This document shows, piece after piece, positions 22,763-33,886 of a stretch of 64,000 nt of DNA. Below the pieces are notes generated by a model. It saw only the letters and a list, made by a program, of their open reading frames with translations. It was not told where the DNA came from and did not search any database. Both the position numbers and the translations under genes were made by a program. Positions within the stretch are counted from its first letter, which is position 1; every line of letters begins with the position of its first letter. This DNA comes from Incurvaria masculella (lineage: Eukaryota; Arthropoda; Insecta; Lepidoptera; Incurvariidae), in the NCBI GenBank assembly GCA_946894095.1, contig OX335642.1:29647021-29711020 (forward strand), given 5' to 3'.

Positions 22763-22839
22763 TAATCGGTAGATAAGCTACACGCTTAATACTGTACGCA
22801 CTATAATGAGCTTTTGCATTAGAACACTAAACATTAAAA

Positions 22840-23943
22840 AGTAAAACACTCATACAACGTACAATATCCGGTATAGATAGCAAACATACATAAAACGTAC
22901 AATATCCGGTATGGATAGAAAACATTTATGAATAGTTCAATTTACGGTATAGATATCGAACATTGATGAATAATTCAATTCACGGTATAGATCGTAAACA
23001 TACATAAAACGTACAATATCCGGTATGGATAGCAAACATACATAAAACGTACAATATCCGGTATAGATAGCAAACATTTATGAATAGTTCAATTCACGGT
23101 ATAGATCGTAAACATACATAAAACGTACAATATCCGGTATGGATAGCAAACATACATAAAACGTACAATATCCGGTATAGATAGCAAACATTTATGGATA
23201 GTTCAATTTACGGTATGGATCGTAAACATACATAAAACGTACAATATCCGGTATAGATAGCAAATATACATGAAACGTACAATATCCGGTACGGATAGCA
23301 AACATTTATGAATAGTTCAATTTACGGTATAGATAGCAAACATACATAAAAACCTACAATATCCGGTATGGATAGCTAACATTTACGAATAGTTCGATTT
23401 ACGGTATGGACAGCAAATATACATAAAACGGGTCGCCTTCATAAAGTCCAAAAAGCATAAGGTCCAAAACCTAGAACATCCAAAAGTATGTATTTTTGCA
23501 TATATTTATAAATGCAAATATTATAATCTAACCTAACCTAACCTAATTGAAAAAGTTCCGTATTCATTAGTGTTTTGGACGGTATGGGTTTCGGACTTTG
23601 TGCTTTTTGGACTTTATGATGCGTCCCCCATAAAACGTACAATATCCGGTATAGATAGCAAACATTTATGAATAGTTCAATTTACGGTATAGCCAGCAAA
23701 CATACATAAAACGTACAATATCCGGTATGGATGGCAAACATTTATGAATAGTTCAATTTACGGTATAGACAGCAAACATACATAAAACGTACAGTATACG
23801 GTATTGACAGCTAACATACTATTTCCAACAAAGACAGCAAGCATATTTAAAACGTACAATTTCCGGTATTGATAGCTAACAGAAAATTTACAATATAAAC
23901 AGAAAACATACATAAAAATTACAATTTCCGGTATAGATAGCAA
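22840..23943. repeat. 36-38 bp minisatellite, left part
   Basis: About two dozen units of the form GTACAATATCCGGTAT-GATAGCAAACATACATAAAAC, alternating with a variant TTCAATTTACGGTATAGATA. Unit length 36-38 bp. The array is interrupted by a ~198-bp palindromic MITE (23431-23628). A few more units resume at 31897 beyond the LINE, so the two parts were once one array. Confidence 0.9.
23431..23628. mobile_element. MITE P inside the minisatellite
   Basis: Inverted ends: CATAAAGTCCAAAAAGCA on the left and its reverse TGCTTTTTGGACTTTATG on the right, with an internal CCTAACCTAACCTAA. CATAAAACG flanks both ends, but that word occurs in each minisatellite unit, so it cannot be read as a target duplication. 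A decayed copy lies at about 48665-48850. Confidence 0.8.
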
Positions 23944-24321
23944 TGAATGACATGAAATGTGTTACATTTGAACCATCGCTATTACTCCGGTATTACAAGC
24001 TACAAGTACTGGACAGCAAGAATTACCGGAGTAATAGCGATGGAATAAATGTTGTTTAGCAAGGTGGGCAAGAGATATATTAACAATCTCAGCTATGCAG
24101 ATGATATGGTGCTGTTGAGCCCGTCAATAAAGAATTAAAATATGCGAAAGGTTTCCTAACGAACATGGCCTCGCTTTCAATGTCTAAAAAATGATAGTTT
24201 TTAAGGCACAAGGGTCCACAGAATATTCCAGCTGAATACCTTTATGACAGTGAAATCAAGAGAGTGAAAAATTTAAACATCTAGGGCATGTGCTTTTAGG
24301 CCAATGAATGAAGCTAAAATT
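23944..24321 (+). pseudogene. LINE reverse-transcriptase fragment, left half
   Basis: Encodes, across frameshifts, NNLSYADDMVLLSPS with the catalytic YADD at 24094-24105, and FKHLGHVL further on. These are the palm and thumb-boundary words of a non-LTR reverse transcriptase. It stops where the long-inverted-repeat element begins, and the downstream part of the same protein resumes at 31339. Confidence 0.8.
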
Positions 24322-24913
24322 TGGGGCTTACCAAAGCACTAAATCGTCCGTCCATGAAATCTTCAGAATGTGTACAAATACAGGTTTTAAAAATGAATGA
24401 CTCAGAATCTAACATTTTTTTTTCCCGGAACTTAGGTATTTTGGCCAAAAACACAAAATATGCGGTATCATTTGCTGCAAAAATGGCCCGCCAAATTTCT
24501 TTTCAATGTCTAATAAAATGGGTTAATAGGTATATATGTGTTCAGGAATCCAACAATTTTTTTACACAAAAGCGAGTTTTTTTTTTAAAATACACAGTTT
24601 TCGCTCTCATAAACTCGGCAGAATTGGGCAGCCCAATCTGTCGTCACACATTGGTTTTTAATTCTTATCAGATCGATAATTTCAACGAATCCAACAAATT
24701 TGTTACTGGCAACACATATATTTTGCTAATGGCCAAATAAAGTAAACGGCATAATTTGCCCGCCCATTTTTTAAATTATAATGATAATAAATTATATAGA
24801 CGAACATACTTTTAACAGAATCCAACAAAAAATTTACATGCCAGTCAGTTTTGCAGCGTATAACGTAACATTGAATTTCGCGCTAAAATCGCTTGGCGAA
24901 AGCGGGTGGTAGG
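24322..24913 (+). repeat. Left terminal inverted repeat arm
   Basis: Pairs with 30743-31338. Contains the word GAATC-AACA four times, each followed by a T/A run, at irregular spacing. GC-rich DNA (GGCGGTAG words) follows directly at 24905-24975. Confidence 0.9.
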
Positions 24914-25519
24914 TGGCGCGGTGCGGAGGTAGTGCGGCGCGGTGGCGTGGGAACGGTGGCGGCGGTAGGAAAGGGTTTAGCCTGTGTTAGTGATACCGAT
25001 TACGAAGTAATTATTAGTATTATCTTTGGTGATACTTATGTATAGTTCGTTTTCATGCGTAGTACCTGCATAATGGACAAGAGTTTATAAAGTGTGATGT
25101 GAAATTTGAATTAATTAATTCGCCAATTTGATAAAGGTATTATTGTTTTGTAATTGCTAGTGATCGTCGAATATACACATGTAAATGAGTAAAATACTTT
25201 GGTAAAAGTTGAATACAATTTGAGTTATTTTATTTTTATGCAAGATGATTCCGCGAAGATAAATCACTGAAATTAGATAAACTACATATTTATAATTCAC
25301 AAATTGATTCACGGTGGATTATACATACATTCATGAATGAAGAACGTGATATATCACGTTCTTGGATTCAGTGCCGCACTAGCTTAGTACGAAAAAGTAT
25401 ATTTACTTATTGAATTATGTTGTGCCTTGGGCGTCAGGGCAAATAGGAGCCGAAAGCGCTAGACCCGAGCACGCCTGTGAAATACCCCGCAATTCGCTTG
25501 CACCGGTCATATAATACTG

Positions 25520-28500
25520 ACCATACATTTAAAAGTATGGAAAATTTACTGTTTCGAGCGTATTCAAATGCGAATATCTAGTTAATTACTCATCAGATTT
25601 TAGTGAAGTTTCATCAATTCAAATAACACGTTGAAGACTCCATAAGCATAAAAAAAGATCGTCGGTGTATAAAGTACCGGTGAAAATGTCTCAAAAATTT
25701 TTTTTTAATTTTAAATGTATGAAAATATATATACCGTCCATTTTTTTTGTTTATGGAGTCTCTGGCGTGCTATCTTTAATGGTGAAAATCTCATTTAAAT
25801 CTGACCATTAATTTCCGAGATATTCGCATGTGAATACTGTCGAAACAGTAAATTTTCCATACATTAAAAACTTAAAACAATTTTTGAAAGGCATTTTCAC
25901 CGATCTAAAAAAACATGAAAAAAGTGGTCTATATCGAATATAGATAACGTTAGATCGGTGAAAATGCCTTTAACAATGTTTTAAATGTAAAGGTATTGAA
26001 AATTTACTGTTTTGAGTGCATTCAAATGCGAATATCTCGTAAATTAGTCGTCAGATTTTAATGAAGTTTTCATCATTTTAAATAACACTTCAACGACTCC
26101 ATGAGCATGAAAAACCGGCCATGTGCGAGTCTGACTCGCACACGAAGGGTTCCGTACCGTCTTACAAGGCATAACACAAAAGAGTGTTGTATGTAATTTT
26201 GACTATTTTTAATTCCACATTTTTATTGCTTATGGAGTCTTTGACGTGCTATCTCTAATGGTGAAAACCTTATTGAAATCAGTATATATGGTACACACAT
26301 TTGTATCGGTATAAATACCTATTTCTTTAAAATTCCTTCAAAAATTTTTGAAAATTTTAAATATGTTATTTGTTTGCTCATGGCGTCTTCAACCTGTTAT
26401 TTTGAATGGTGAAAACTTTATTTAAATCTGACCATTAGTTTCTGAGATATTCGCATGTGAATAATGTTGAAACAGTACATTTTCAATACATTTAAAACTT
26501 AAAACAATTTTTGAAAGGCGTTTTCACAGGTCTAAAAAAAACATGAAAAATGTGTTCTATATCGAAAATAGAAAACGTTAGATTGGTACAAATGCCTTTA
26601 ACAATGTTTTAAATGTTAAGGTATTTAAAATGTACTATTTTGAGCTCATTCAAATGCGAATATATCATAAATTAGTCGTCAGATTTTAATGAAGTTTTCA
26701 TCATTTTAAATAACACTTCAACGACTCCATGAGCATGAAAAACCGGCCACGTGCGAGTCTGACTCGCACACGAAGGGTTCCGTACCGTCTTACAAGGCAT
26801 AACACAAACAAGTTTTGCATGTAATCTTAACTATTTTTTCATTCCATATGTTTTTCTTATGGAGTCTTTGACGTGCTATCTCTAATGGTGAAAACGTCAT
26901 TTAAATCTGTAAATACGGTACATACATTTGCATCGGTATAAATGCCTCTTTCTTTAAAATTCGTTTAAAAACCTTTGAAAATTTTAAATGTGTCAAAATA
27001 TAAATACCGTTGATCTTTGTTTGCTCATGGAGTCTTCAACCTATTACTTTGAATGGTGAAAACTTTATTTAAATCTGACCATTAATTTCCGAGATATTCG
27101 CATGTGAATACTGTCGAAACAGTATATTTTCAATACATTTAAAACTTAAAAGAATTTTTAAAAGGCGTTTTCACCGGTCTAAAAAAAAACATGAAAAATG
27201 TGTTCTATTACGAAAATAGAAAACGTTGGATCGGTATAAATGGCTTTAACAATGTTTTAAATGTAAAGGTATTGAAAATTTACTGTTTTGAGTGCATTCA
27301 AATGCGAATATCTCGTAAATTAGTCGTCAGATTTTAATGAAGTTTTCATCATTTTAAATAACACTTCAACGACTCCATGAGCATGAAAAACCGGCCATTT
27401 GCGAGTCTGACTCGCACACGAAGGGTTCCGTACCGTCTTACAAGGCATAACACAAAAAAGTTTTGTACGTAATTTTGACAATTTTTTAATTCCATATTTT
27501 TTGCTTATGGATTATTTGACGTGCTATCTCTAATGGGGAAAACCTTATTCAAATCTGTATATACGGTACATACATTTGCATCGGTATAAATGCCTCTTTC
27601 TTTAAAATTCGTTTAAAAACCTTTAAAAATTTTAAATGTGTGAAAATATAAATACCGTTGATCTTTGTTTGCTCATGGAGTCTTCAACCTGTTATTTTGA
27701 ATGGTGAAAACTTTATTTAAATCTGACCATTAGTTTCTGAGATATTCGCATGTGAATAATGTCGAAACAGTACATTTTCAATACATTTAAAACTTAAAAC
27801 AATTTTTGAAAGGCGTTTTCACAGGTCTAAAAAAAACATGAAAAATGTGTTCTATATCGAAAATAGAAAACGTTAGATTGGTACAAATGCCTTTAACAAT
27901 GTTTTAAATGTTAAGGTATTGAAAATGTGCTGTTTTGAGCTCATTCAAATGCGAATATATCATAAATTAGTCGTCAGATTTTAATGAAGTTTTCATCATT
28001 TTAAATAACACTTCAACTACTCCATGAGCATGAAAAACCGGCCATGTGCGAGTCTGACTCGCACACGAAGGGTTCCATACCGTCTTACAAGGCATAACAC
28101 AAAAAAGTTTTGTACGTAATTTTGACATTTTTTTAATTCCATATTGTTTGCTTATGGATTATTTGACGTGCTATCTCTAATGGGGAAAACCTTATTCAAA
28201 TCTGTATATACGGTACATAAATTTGCATCGGTATAAATGCCTCTTTCTTTAAAATTCGTTTAAAAACCTTTAAAAATTTTAAATGTGTGAAAATATAAAT
28301 ACCGTTGATCTTTGTTTGCTCATGGAGTCTTCAACCTATTACTTTGAATGGTGAAAACTTTATTAAAATCTGACTATTAATTTCCGAGATATTCGCATGT
28401 GAATACTGTCGAAACAGTACATTTTCCATACATTTAAAACTTAAAACAATTTTTAAGAGGCTTGTTCACCGGTCTGATAAAAACATGAAAAATGTGTTCT

Positions 28501-29460
28501 ATATCAAAAATAGATAACATTGGATCGGTGAAAATGCCTTTAACAATGTTTTAAATATAAAGGTATTGAAAATTTACTGTTTTGAGCGTATTAAAATGCG
28601 AATATCTCGTAAATTAGTCGTCAGATTTTAATGAAGTTTTCATCATTTAAAATAACACGTCAACGACTCCATGGGCATGAAAAACCGGCCATGTGCGAGT
28701 CTGACTCGCACACGAAGGGTTCCGTTCCATCGTACAAGATATAACACAAAAAAGTTTTGTATGTAATTTTCAAAATTTTTGGTTCCATATTTTTTGCTAA
28801 TGGAGTCTTTGCCGAGCTATCTCTAATGGTGAAAACCTCATTTAAATCTGTGTATACGGTATAAACATTTGTATCGGTATAAATGCCTCTTTCTTTAAAA
28901 TTCCTTTAAAAAAATTTGAAAATTTTAAATGTGTGAAAATATGAATACCGTTTATCTTTGTTTGCTAATGGAGTCTTCAACCTGTTATTTTAAATGATGA
29001 AAACTTAATTAAAATATGACGACTCATTTACGAGATATTCGCATTTTAATACACTCAAAACAGTAAATTTTCCATACTTTTAAATTTAAAACATTGTTTA
29101 AGGCATTTTCACCTATTGAACGTTGCCTATTTTCGATATTGAACATATTTTTCATGTTTTTTTTAAATCGGTAAAAATTCCTTTTAATTATATTTTTGAA
29201 ATTTTACTGTACAATTTTGACAGTATTGACATGCGAATATATCGGAAATTAATGGTCAGATTGAAATGAGGTTTTCACCATTAAAGATAGCAAGTCAAAG
29301 ACTCCATAAGCGAAAAAAGATGGACGGTATTTTTATTTCCATACATTTAAAATTTAAAACATTGTTAAGACGCATTTTTACCGATACTTTATACACCGAC
29401 GATCTTTTTTCATGCTAATGGAGTGAATATACTGATAAGTTGAATACATTATCAATTTTC
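25520..29460 (+). repeat. ~645-bp tandem repeat array, about five units
   Basis: The anchor AAAAACCGGCCA-GTGCGAG recurs at about 26112, 26738, 27388, 28034 and 28680 (spacing 626-650). Each unit contains the 5' end of element A, then two opposed segments (CCGAGATATTCGCATGTGAAT versus ATTCAAATGCGAATATCTCG) that make an imperfect hairpin. The outer edges at about 25637 and 29430 are inverted copies of one another (AAAGATCGTCGGTGTATAAAG). No reading frame. Confidence 0.85.
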
Positions 29461-29579
29461 TCTAGCCACATAAAAGTGAATATGAAGGAAACATAAAATG
29501 CACTTATTTTTTTTTATTCAAAGAAAAATCCGGTGGGTATAACATTTTATTTACTTTTTTAATCATATAACAACATATT

Positions 29580-30294
29580 AAAAACCGGCCAAGTGCGAGT
29601 CGGACTCGCACACGAAGGGTTCCGTACCATCGTAGAAAAAAAAACAAAAAAAACACGTTTTTTGTATGGGAGCCCCCTTTAATTTTAATTATTTTTTAAT
29701 CTTTTTTTTTTTTATGTGACTGGACATGGATGGCTAATACCACAAGTTCTGTCATGGTATTAGCCCAACACACAACATGGGAACTAGGTGCCATGCCAGG
29801 ACCTTCCTTATATTGCACGGCTACATTGAACTGGATGGAAAACACGGACAATTTTCATTGCCGCTTCGACCATCGTTCATCCAATGCGATGGTACCAACC
29901 CGGGCGGGATAAACCCTACCACCTAGTAAGTGAGGAAGGGGACCTACAGCTTAACGTGGAATCCGAACCACGGCCAGCCTCTCTCAACGGTCGAATGGTC
30001 ACCCATCCAAGACCAGACCGGACCCAGCGTTGCTTAACTTCGGAGAGCGATCGCCGAAGTGTCGCGCCACTGGGCCACTGAGGCTTACCTATTTGTTGTT
30101 ATAGCGGCAAAATAAATACACACTCTGTGAAAATTTCAGCTGTCTACCTGTTAAGGTTACTGAGATACAGCCCTGTGACAGACGGACAGACGGACGGCCG
30201 GACTGACGGACGGACGGACGGATGGACGGACGGAGAGCGGAGGTTTAGTAATAGGGTTCCGTTGGCATCCTTTGGGTACGGAACCCTAAAAAAA
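29580..30294 (+). mobile_element. Element A, copy 2, split by a SINE
   Basis: Left piece 29580-29701 (AAAAACCGGCCAAGTGCGAG ... TGTATGGGAGCCCCC), right piece 30088-30294 (TAGCGGCAAAATAAATACAC, a (GGAC)n run, GGGTACGGAACCCTA). Reads on as one element if the SINE is removed. Confidence 0.88.
29702..30087 (-). mobile_element. 5S-headed SINE, best-preserved head
   Basis: Minus strand. On the reverse complement the head reads CTCCGAAGTTAAGCAACGCT followed 20 bp later by TCTTGGATGGGTGACC, an almost unmodified internal promoter region of 5S rRNA, preceded by a GGCCCAGTGGCGCG box. Tail as in family B, with terminal A-run (T-run at 29702). Inserted into element A. Confidence 0.9.
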
Positions 30295-30742
30295 TAGTAT
30301 TCAGAGTGGGCGGTCTAACTTGACGACCCGGATTATGTCCGTCCTATGTATTATTTTGCATGGTTAGTCCAGTGATAATCCGTATAAAATGATTACAGTT
30401 CACTCTGAATACAACTGCTAGAATCTACGAGTCGAGCCGGTTATAAAGATGTGTCACTTGCCATAGAAAACATACACGAGTTATGCCCGTACATGACCAA
30501 TTTATTTACCAAAATCATCCGAAATGCTCGCCAGCTCCCAACTACGCGCTCGCTTTAGGTACATTCGATTATGCACCACCAAAGTAATTATTAGTATTAT
30601 CTTTGCCACCACACTCCAAAGCCCCGCGCCTCGAGCGTTTCGTTGCCTCGAGCAAAGGTCGGCGCACACGCACACTTACGCAATCACACATATTGAAACA
30701 CGTGCCTCAGCCGCCGCTGCCGTCCCGTTTCGGCCTGCCTCA

Positions 30743-31338
30743 GCCTACCACCCGCGCTCATCTTGCGGTTTTAGCGCGAAATTCAAAGTTGCGTTAAACG
30801 CTGCAAAACTGACGGACGTGTAACTTTTTTGTTGGATTCTGTTAAAAGTATCTTCGATTATATCTTTTATTGTCATTATATTTCAAAAAGTGCGCGGGCC
30901 AATTATGCTGTTCACTTTATTTGGGCATTTGCAAAATATATGTGTTGCCAGTAACAATTTTGTTGGATTCTTTGAAATTATCGATCTGATTAGAATTAAA
31001 AAACAATGTGTGACGACAGATTGGGCTGGCCAATATTGCCGATTTTATGAGAGCGAAAACTGTGTATTTTTTTAAAAAAACTCGCTTTTGTGTAAAAAAA
31101 TTGTTGGATTCCTGAACACATATATACCTATTAACCCATTTTATTAGACATTGAAAAGAAATTTGGCGGGCCATTTTTGCAGCAAATGATACCGCATATT
31201 TTGTGTTTTTGGCCAAAATACCTAAGTTCCGGGAAAAAAAAATGTTAGATTCTGAGTCATTCATTTTTAAAACCTGTATTTGTACACATTCTGAAGATTT
31301 CATGGACGGGCGAATTCATGCATGTCTCAAATGCCCCA
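30743..31338 (-). repeat. Right terminal inverted repeat arm
   Basis: Reverse complement of the left arm. The overlapping frames here are shadows. Confidence 0.9.
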
Positions 31339-31866
31339 TTCAACGGAGTAATGAGAGATATCCGCATATCGAGAGACATCAAAGTGCCTTAGCAGTAGTG
31401 GGGAATATGCTTGCAGTGCTCAGACAGAGAATTACGTTATTCTAATAATTCTGTCAGTATCTTTACACATGTCAAATCTGGTTGGATTTTAATAAGAGAT
31501 CATGCACTGCCCTGAGAATACAGGACAAGAATATGTTTAGATACTCGATGCGTCTGCCTCGTTTCTGCGGTGCATCCACAATGTGTGCATTTGCGAGAGT
31601 GGACGATTTTTATCCGATAATAAGGAAATGAATTGCTAAATTGAGGCAAAGGATTGCGGAAAGTAAAAATGATATCATGTCCTACATTGTTTATTACAGT
31701 AGTTAGGTAATGGGCAATGTATCGTACCGCAAAAAAATATTATTTGGTTTTTTTGTTGGTATTAGTATTTATTTTCTTTTTTTTAGACAATCTTTTATTT
31801 TACCTATTTGTTTGGTGCTGTAAGAATAGACCTCGTGTCTGATGAAATAGAGTTATTATTATTTTT
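31339..31866 (+). pseudogene. LINE reverse-transcriptase fragment, right half
   Basis: HIERHQSALAVVGNMLA and, with frameshifts, RLPRFCGAS (31551-31574) then FARVDDFYPIIRK: the thumb-to-C-terminal words of the same LINE as 23944-24321. It ends with TCGTGTCTGATGAAATAGAG and an ATT-rich tail, as LINE 3' ends of this type do. Confidence 0.8.
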
Positions 31867-31896
31867 AAGGCAGGAAACTTTAAATTTGCGTAATAG

Positions 31897-32020
31897 GCAG
31901 CAAACATACAATATCCTTTAAATTCAGCAAATATACATAAAACCTACAATTTCCGATATAGATAGCAACCATACATGAAACGTATAATTTCCGGTAAAGA
32001 GAGCCAAATTTCCGATATAG
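31897..32020. repeat. Minisatellite, right remnant
   Basis: GCAGCAAACATACAATATCC, ATACATAAAACCTACAATTTCC and GATATAGATAGCAACCATAC are diverged units of the 22840-23943 array. Confidence 0.85.
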
Positions 32021-32356
32021 ACAAGGTATCAAGAATTTTCTCTTCACCAATGTATAATAAAGTTCTTTATGAACAGTAATACCAAATCTATGAACCACTG
32101 TTAACTAGTTTCTAACCATCAAAGAACAGGAATCATCATAAATAGGACAGGAAAGATCAGGCCGTTATCATACCGCGCACTTCAAATATTGCACTCATCA
32201 GATAAATTGCATATGTATGGCACCGTGCCAGTATAACAAACATAGCAACTCAAACATGGCACTTAACAACATTGGAAGAATAAAATATTTTTCACAAGTT
32301 TTTCTTTGAGTAACGATCACACGTACAGCGTACTTAGTTCCCGGTAACGCCGACAG

Positions 32357-32471
32357 GTGGCGCTGCGGAGGCAGCAGGCGCAGGAAGAGAACGAGGCGCG
32401 GGAGTTGAACCTGCTGTACACCAACCCGCAGCCTACCTCCCACTACGCCGAGATGCCCGACGAAGCGCCTG
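32357..32471 (+). CDS. Dmrt99B: Dmrt99B/DMRTA-type gene, exon 3
   Basis: Encodes residues 83-120 plus the first base of codon 121, starting VALRRQQAQEENEARELNLL. This is the C-terminal tail helix directly following the DM domain, which inserts into the DNA major groove; the words are near-invariant in DMRTA proteins. Acceptor AG at 32355-32356, donor GGTGAGT with GT at 32472, phase 1. The frame stays open across the junction from exon 2. DMRTA proteins have a DMA (ubiquitin-binding-like) domain further on. I found no exon encoding it by 64000, so at least one more exon with a phase-1 acceptor is expected downstream. Confidence 0.95.
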
Positions 32472-32600
32472 GTGAGTGAACGCTTATATTTAGGTGTAAC
32501 TGTCGGCTTGAAATTGCGGTGAAAATGAAACCGAGACGAAAATGTGATTAGAGTAGGAAAGATATTATATTTTTTCGTACTTAACAAGCACGTCGATTTT

Positions 32601-32886
32601 TTTAGGGTTCCGTGCCCAAAGGATGCCAACGGAACCCTATTACTAAGCCTTCGCTGTCCTTCCGTCCGTCTGTCACAGGGCTCTTTCTCATAAACCGTAA
32701 TAGGTAGACAGCTGAAATTTTTACAGATTGTGTATTTATTTGGCCGCTATAACAACAAATAGGTTAAATAAAAAATAAAAAAAAATAAGGGGTCCGCATA
32801 CAAAAAACGTGATTTTGTGGTATTCAATCTTGTACGATGGTACGGAACCCTTCGTGTGTGAGTCCGACTCGCACTTGGCCGGTTTT
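32601..32886 (-). mobile_element. Element A, copy 3
   Basis: Near-complete minus-strand copy, starting GGGTTCCGTGCCCAAAGG and ending CTCGCACTTGGCCGGTTTT, about 130 bp after exon 3. Confidence 0.88.
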
Positions 32887-32974
32887 CAACGAATATGATA
32901 TGTGAGTATAGAGAATCCGTGAAGCAATAAAACATTCATCAAAGAAAGGAAACAGTAAAAATATAAGACTTTAT

Positions 32975-33200
32975 GAATATACTGCAAGGATGGACCCGAA
33001 CCAGCTATACATACCTTCCGCGGGTATTGCGTCTACCAATTTCGCCACGTAGACGCATAATTTGAAATTCTTCTATAGTCCCTCCTCCCGTGCCTCCTAC
33101 TAAAACAGTTTTTAAGATTATGGCGACTATACTGCAGTATCTAAATTAAGTAGTTATTCTTACATCTTTCTGTATTAATTTGCCTTGATTCACGGTCGAA
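32975..33200 (-). mobile_element. tRNA-Leu-like SINE (family H), copy 1
   Basis: On the minus strand GGCGAAATTGGTAGACGC is an A-box of tRNA-Leu type and GCTGGTTCGGGTCC the B-box. GGAGGAGGGACTATAG lies upstream. Copies: 40690-40860, 55500-55640 and (decayed) 59760-59885. Confidence 0.75.
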
Positions 33201-33273
33201 TCTAAATACTTATCATATTCATTTAACTAACGACATACTCCCCAGTCGATCTGTAGACTCACTAGCCGGTGGC

Positions 33274-33309
33274 GGATATCCGATATTACATTTGTAATAT
33301 CGGATATCC
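33274..33309. repeat. Perfect 17-bp stem hairpin
   Basis: GGATATCCGATATTACA, a two-base loop, then the exact reverse complement. It immediately precedes a SINE body fragment (33310-33450). Confidence 0.95.
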
Positions 33310-33450
33310 AAAAACCAGTCGATAACCAAAGCTTTTTTCAGATTATTTTCAAAATCGAATTACAATGCTTAAAATTTAGATGTCGCTGAAACTCTAAGTA
33401 ATTAGGAAAACGGTAATGTTGTATCCATTATATACATGAAATTATCAAGT
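33310..33450 (+). mobile_element. tRNA-Thr-like SINE body, 5'-truncated (family G)
   Basis: TTTTTTCAGATTATTTTCAAA, CAATGCTTAAAATTTAGATG and CATGAAATTATCAAG match the body at 44215-44462. Confidence 0.7.
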
Positions 33451-33619
33451 CGGGTAGATATTTACTAGATTGCCTAGGATTTTGCCTTCTCCACTATATT
33501 CGTGTTTGTAGTCTTGAATATTAATAGCGCGGTTATAAAATGAAGTTCTAAACCTTCACACTACTTAGCACTATATCCGATTACTTAGATTTCCTTGCAA
33601 CTTAAGATTCGTACAATTT

Positions 33620-33780
33620 CCCAACCGGAAGTGGGTATGTTGTCGCGAGCGTCGCGCAAGTTCGGTTCCGGGCGCGACCGGAAATAGGCTATTTGCGGGC
33701 GGATGTCTCGCGCGGATATTGCGCTCCGCTGAAACCTGCAGCAGACTTCAGGCGCCCGAGGCGGCGACGCTTCTTATGTG
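33620..33780. other. GC-rich island in intron 3
   Basis: CpG-rich (GTCGCGAGCGTCGCGC, GGTTCCGGGCGCGACCGG) in AT-rich surroundings, 1.1 kb after exon 3. Open in one frame, but no DMRT-like sequence and no convincing splice sites. May be regulatory or a repeat fragment. Confidence 0.4.
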
Positions 33781-33886
33781 TGCACGAAATGCGATCCCTT
33801 GATTTTAAATTTGAAATATAGTTCATTGAAAAAAAATACTCTCTGTTTTAGCACAGTTATAATTCACTAATTTATAGTAAAGTATA

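Larger units (their letters stand above)
24322..31338. mobile_element. 7-kb element with ~0.6-kb terminal inverted repeats
   Basis: Left arm 24322-24913, right arm 30743-31338, inverted; the outer ~250 bp appear almost identical. Outer ends read TGGGGC. The interior holds a tandem array of a ~645-bp unit (about 25520-29460), an element A copy with a SINE inside it, and a small MITE (30297-30410). No transposase frame: the 139- and 128-codon frames in the arms are the same arm sequence read twice. A single LINE is split by it, which shows it entered as a unit. Resembles foldback-type elements, but I cannot assign a family. No clear target duplication at its ends. Confidence 0.75.

Noticed and set aside
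23422..23637. 9-bp CATAAAACG target duplication for MITE P
   Set aside because: The word is part of each minisatellite unit, so its presence on both sides is expected without duplication.
22840..23943. CRISPR-like array
   Set aside because: Units are contiguous 36-38 bp repeats without unique spacers, in animal intronic DNA.
24321..24740. 139-codon frame, nearly repeated as a 128-codon frame at 30917-31303 (minus)
   Set aside because: They are the two arms of one inverted repeat, so their similarity is not independent evidence of a protein. Composition is non-protein-like and no domain is recognised.
32198..32629. 143-codon minus-strand frame
   Set aside because: Antisense shadow of Dmrt exon 3 (GC-rich) extended into intron.
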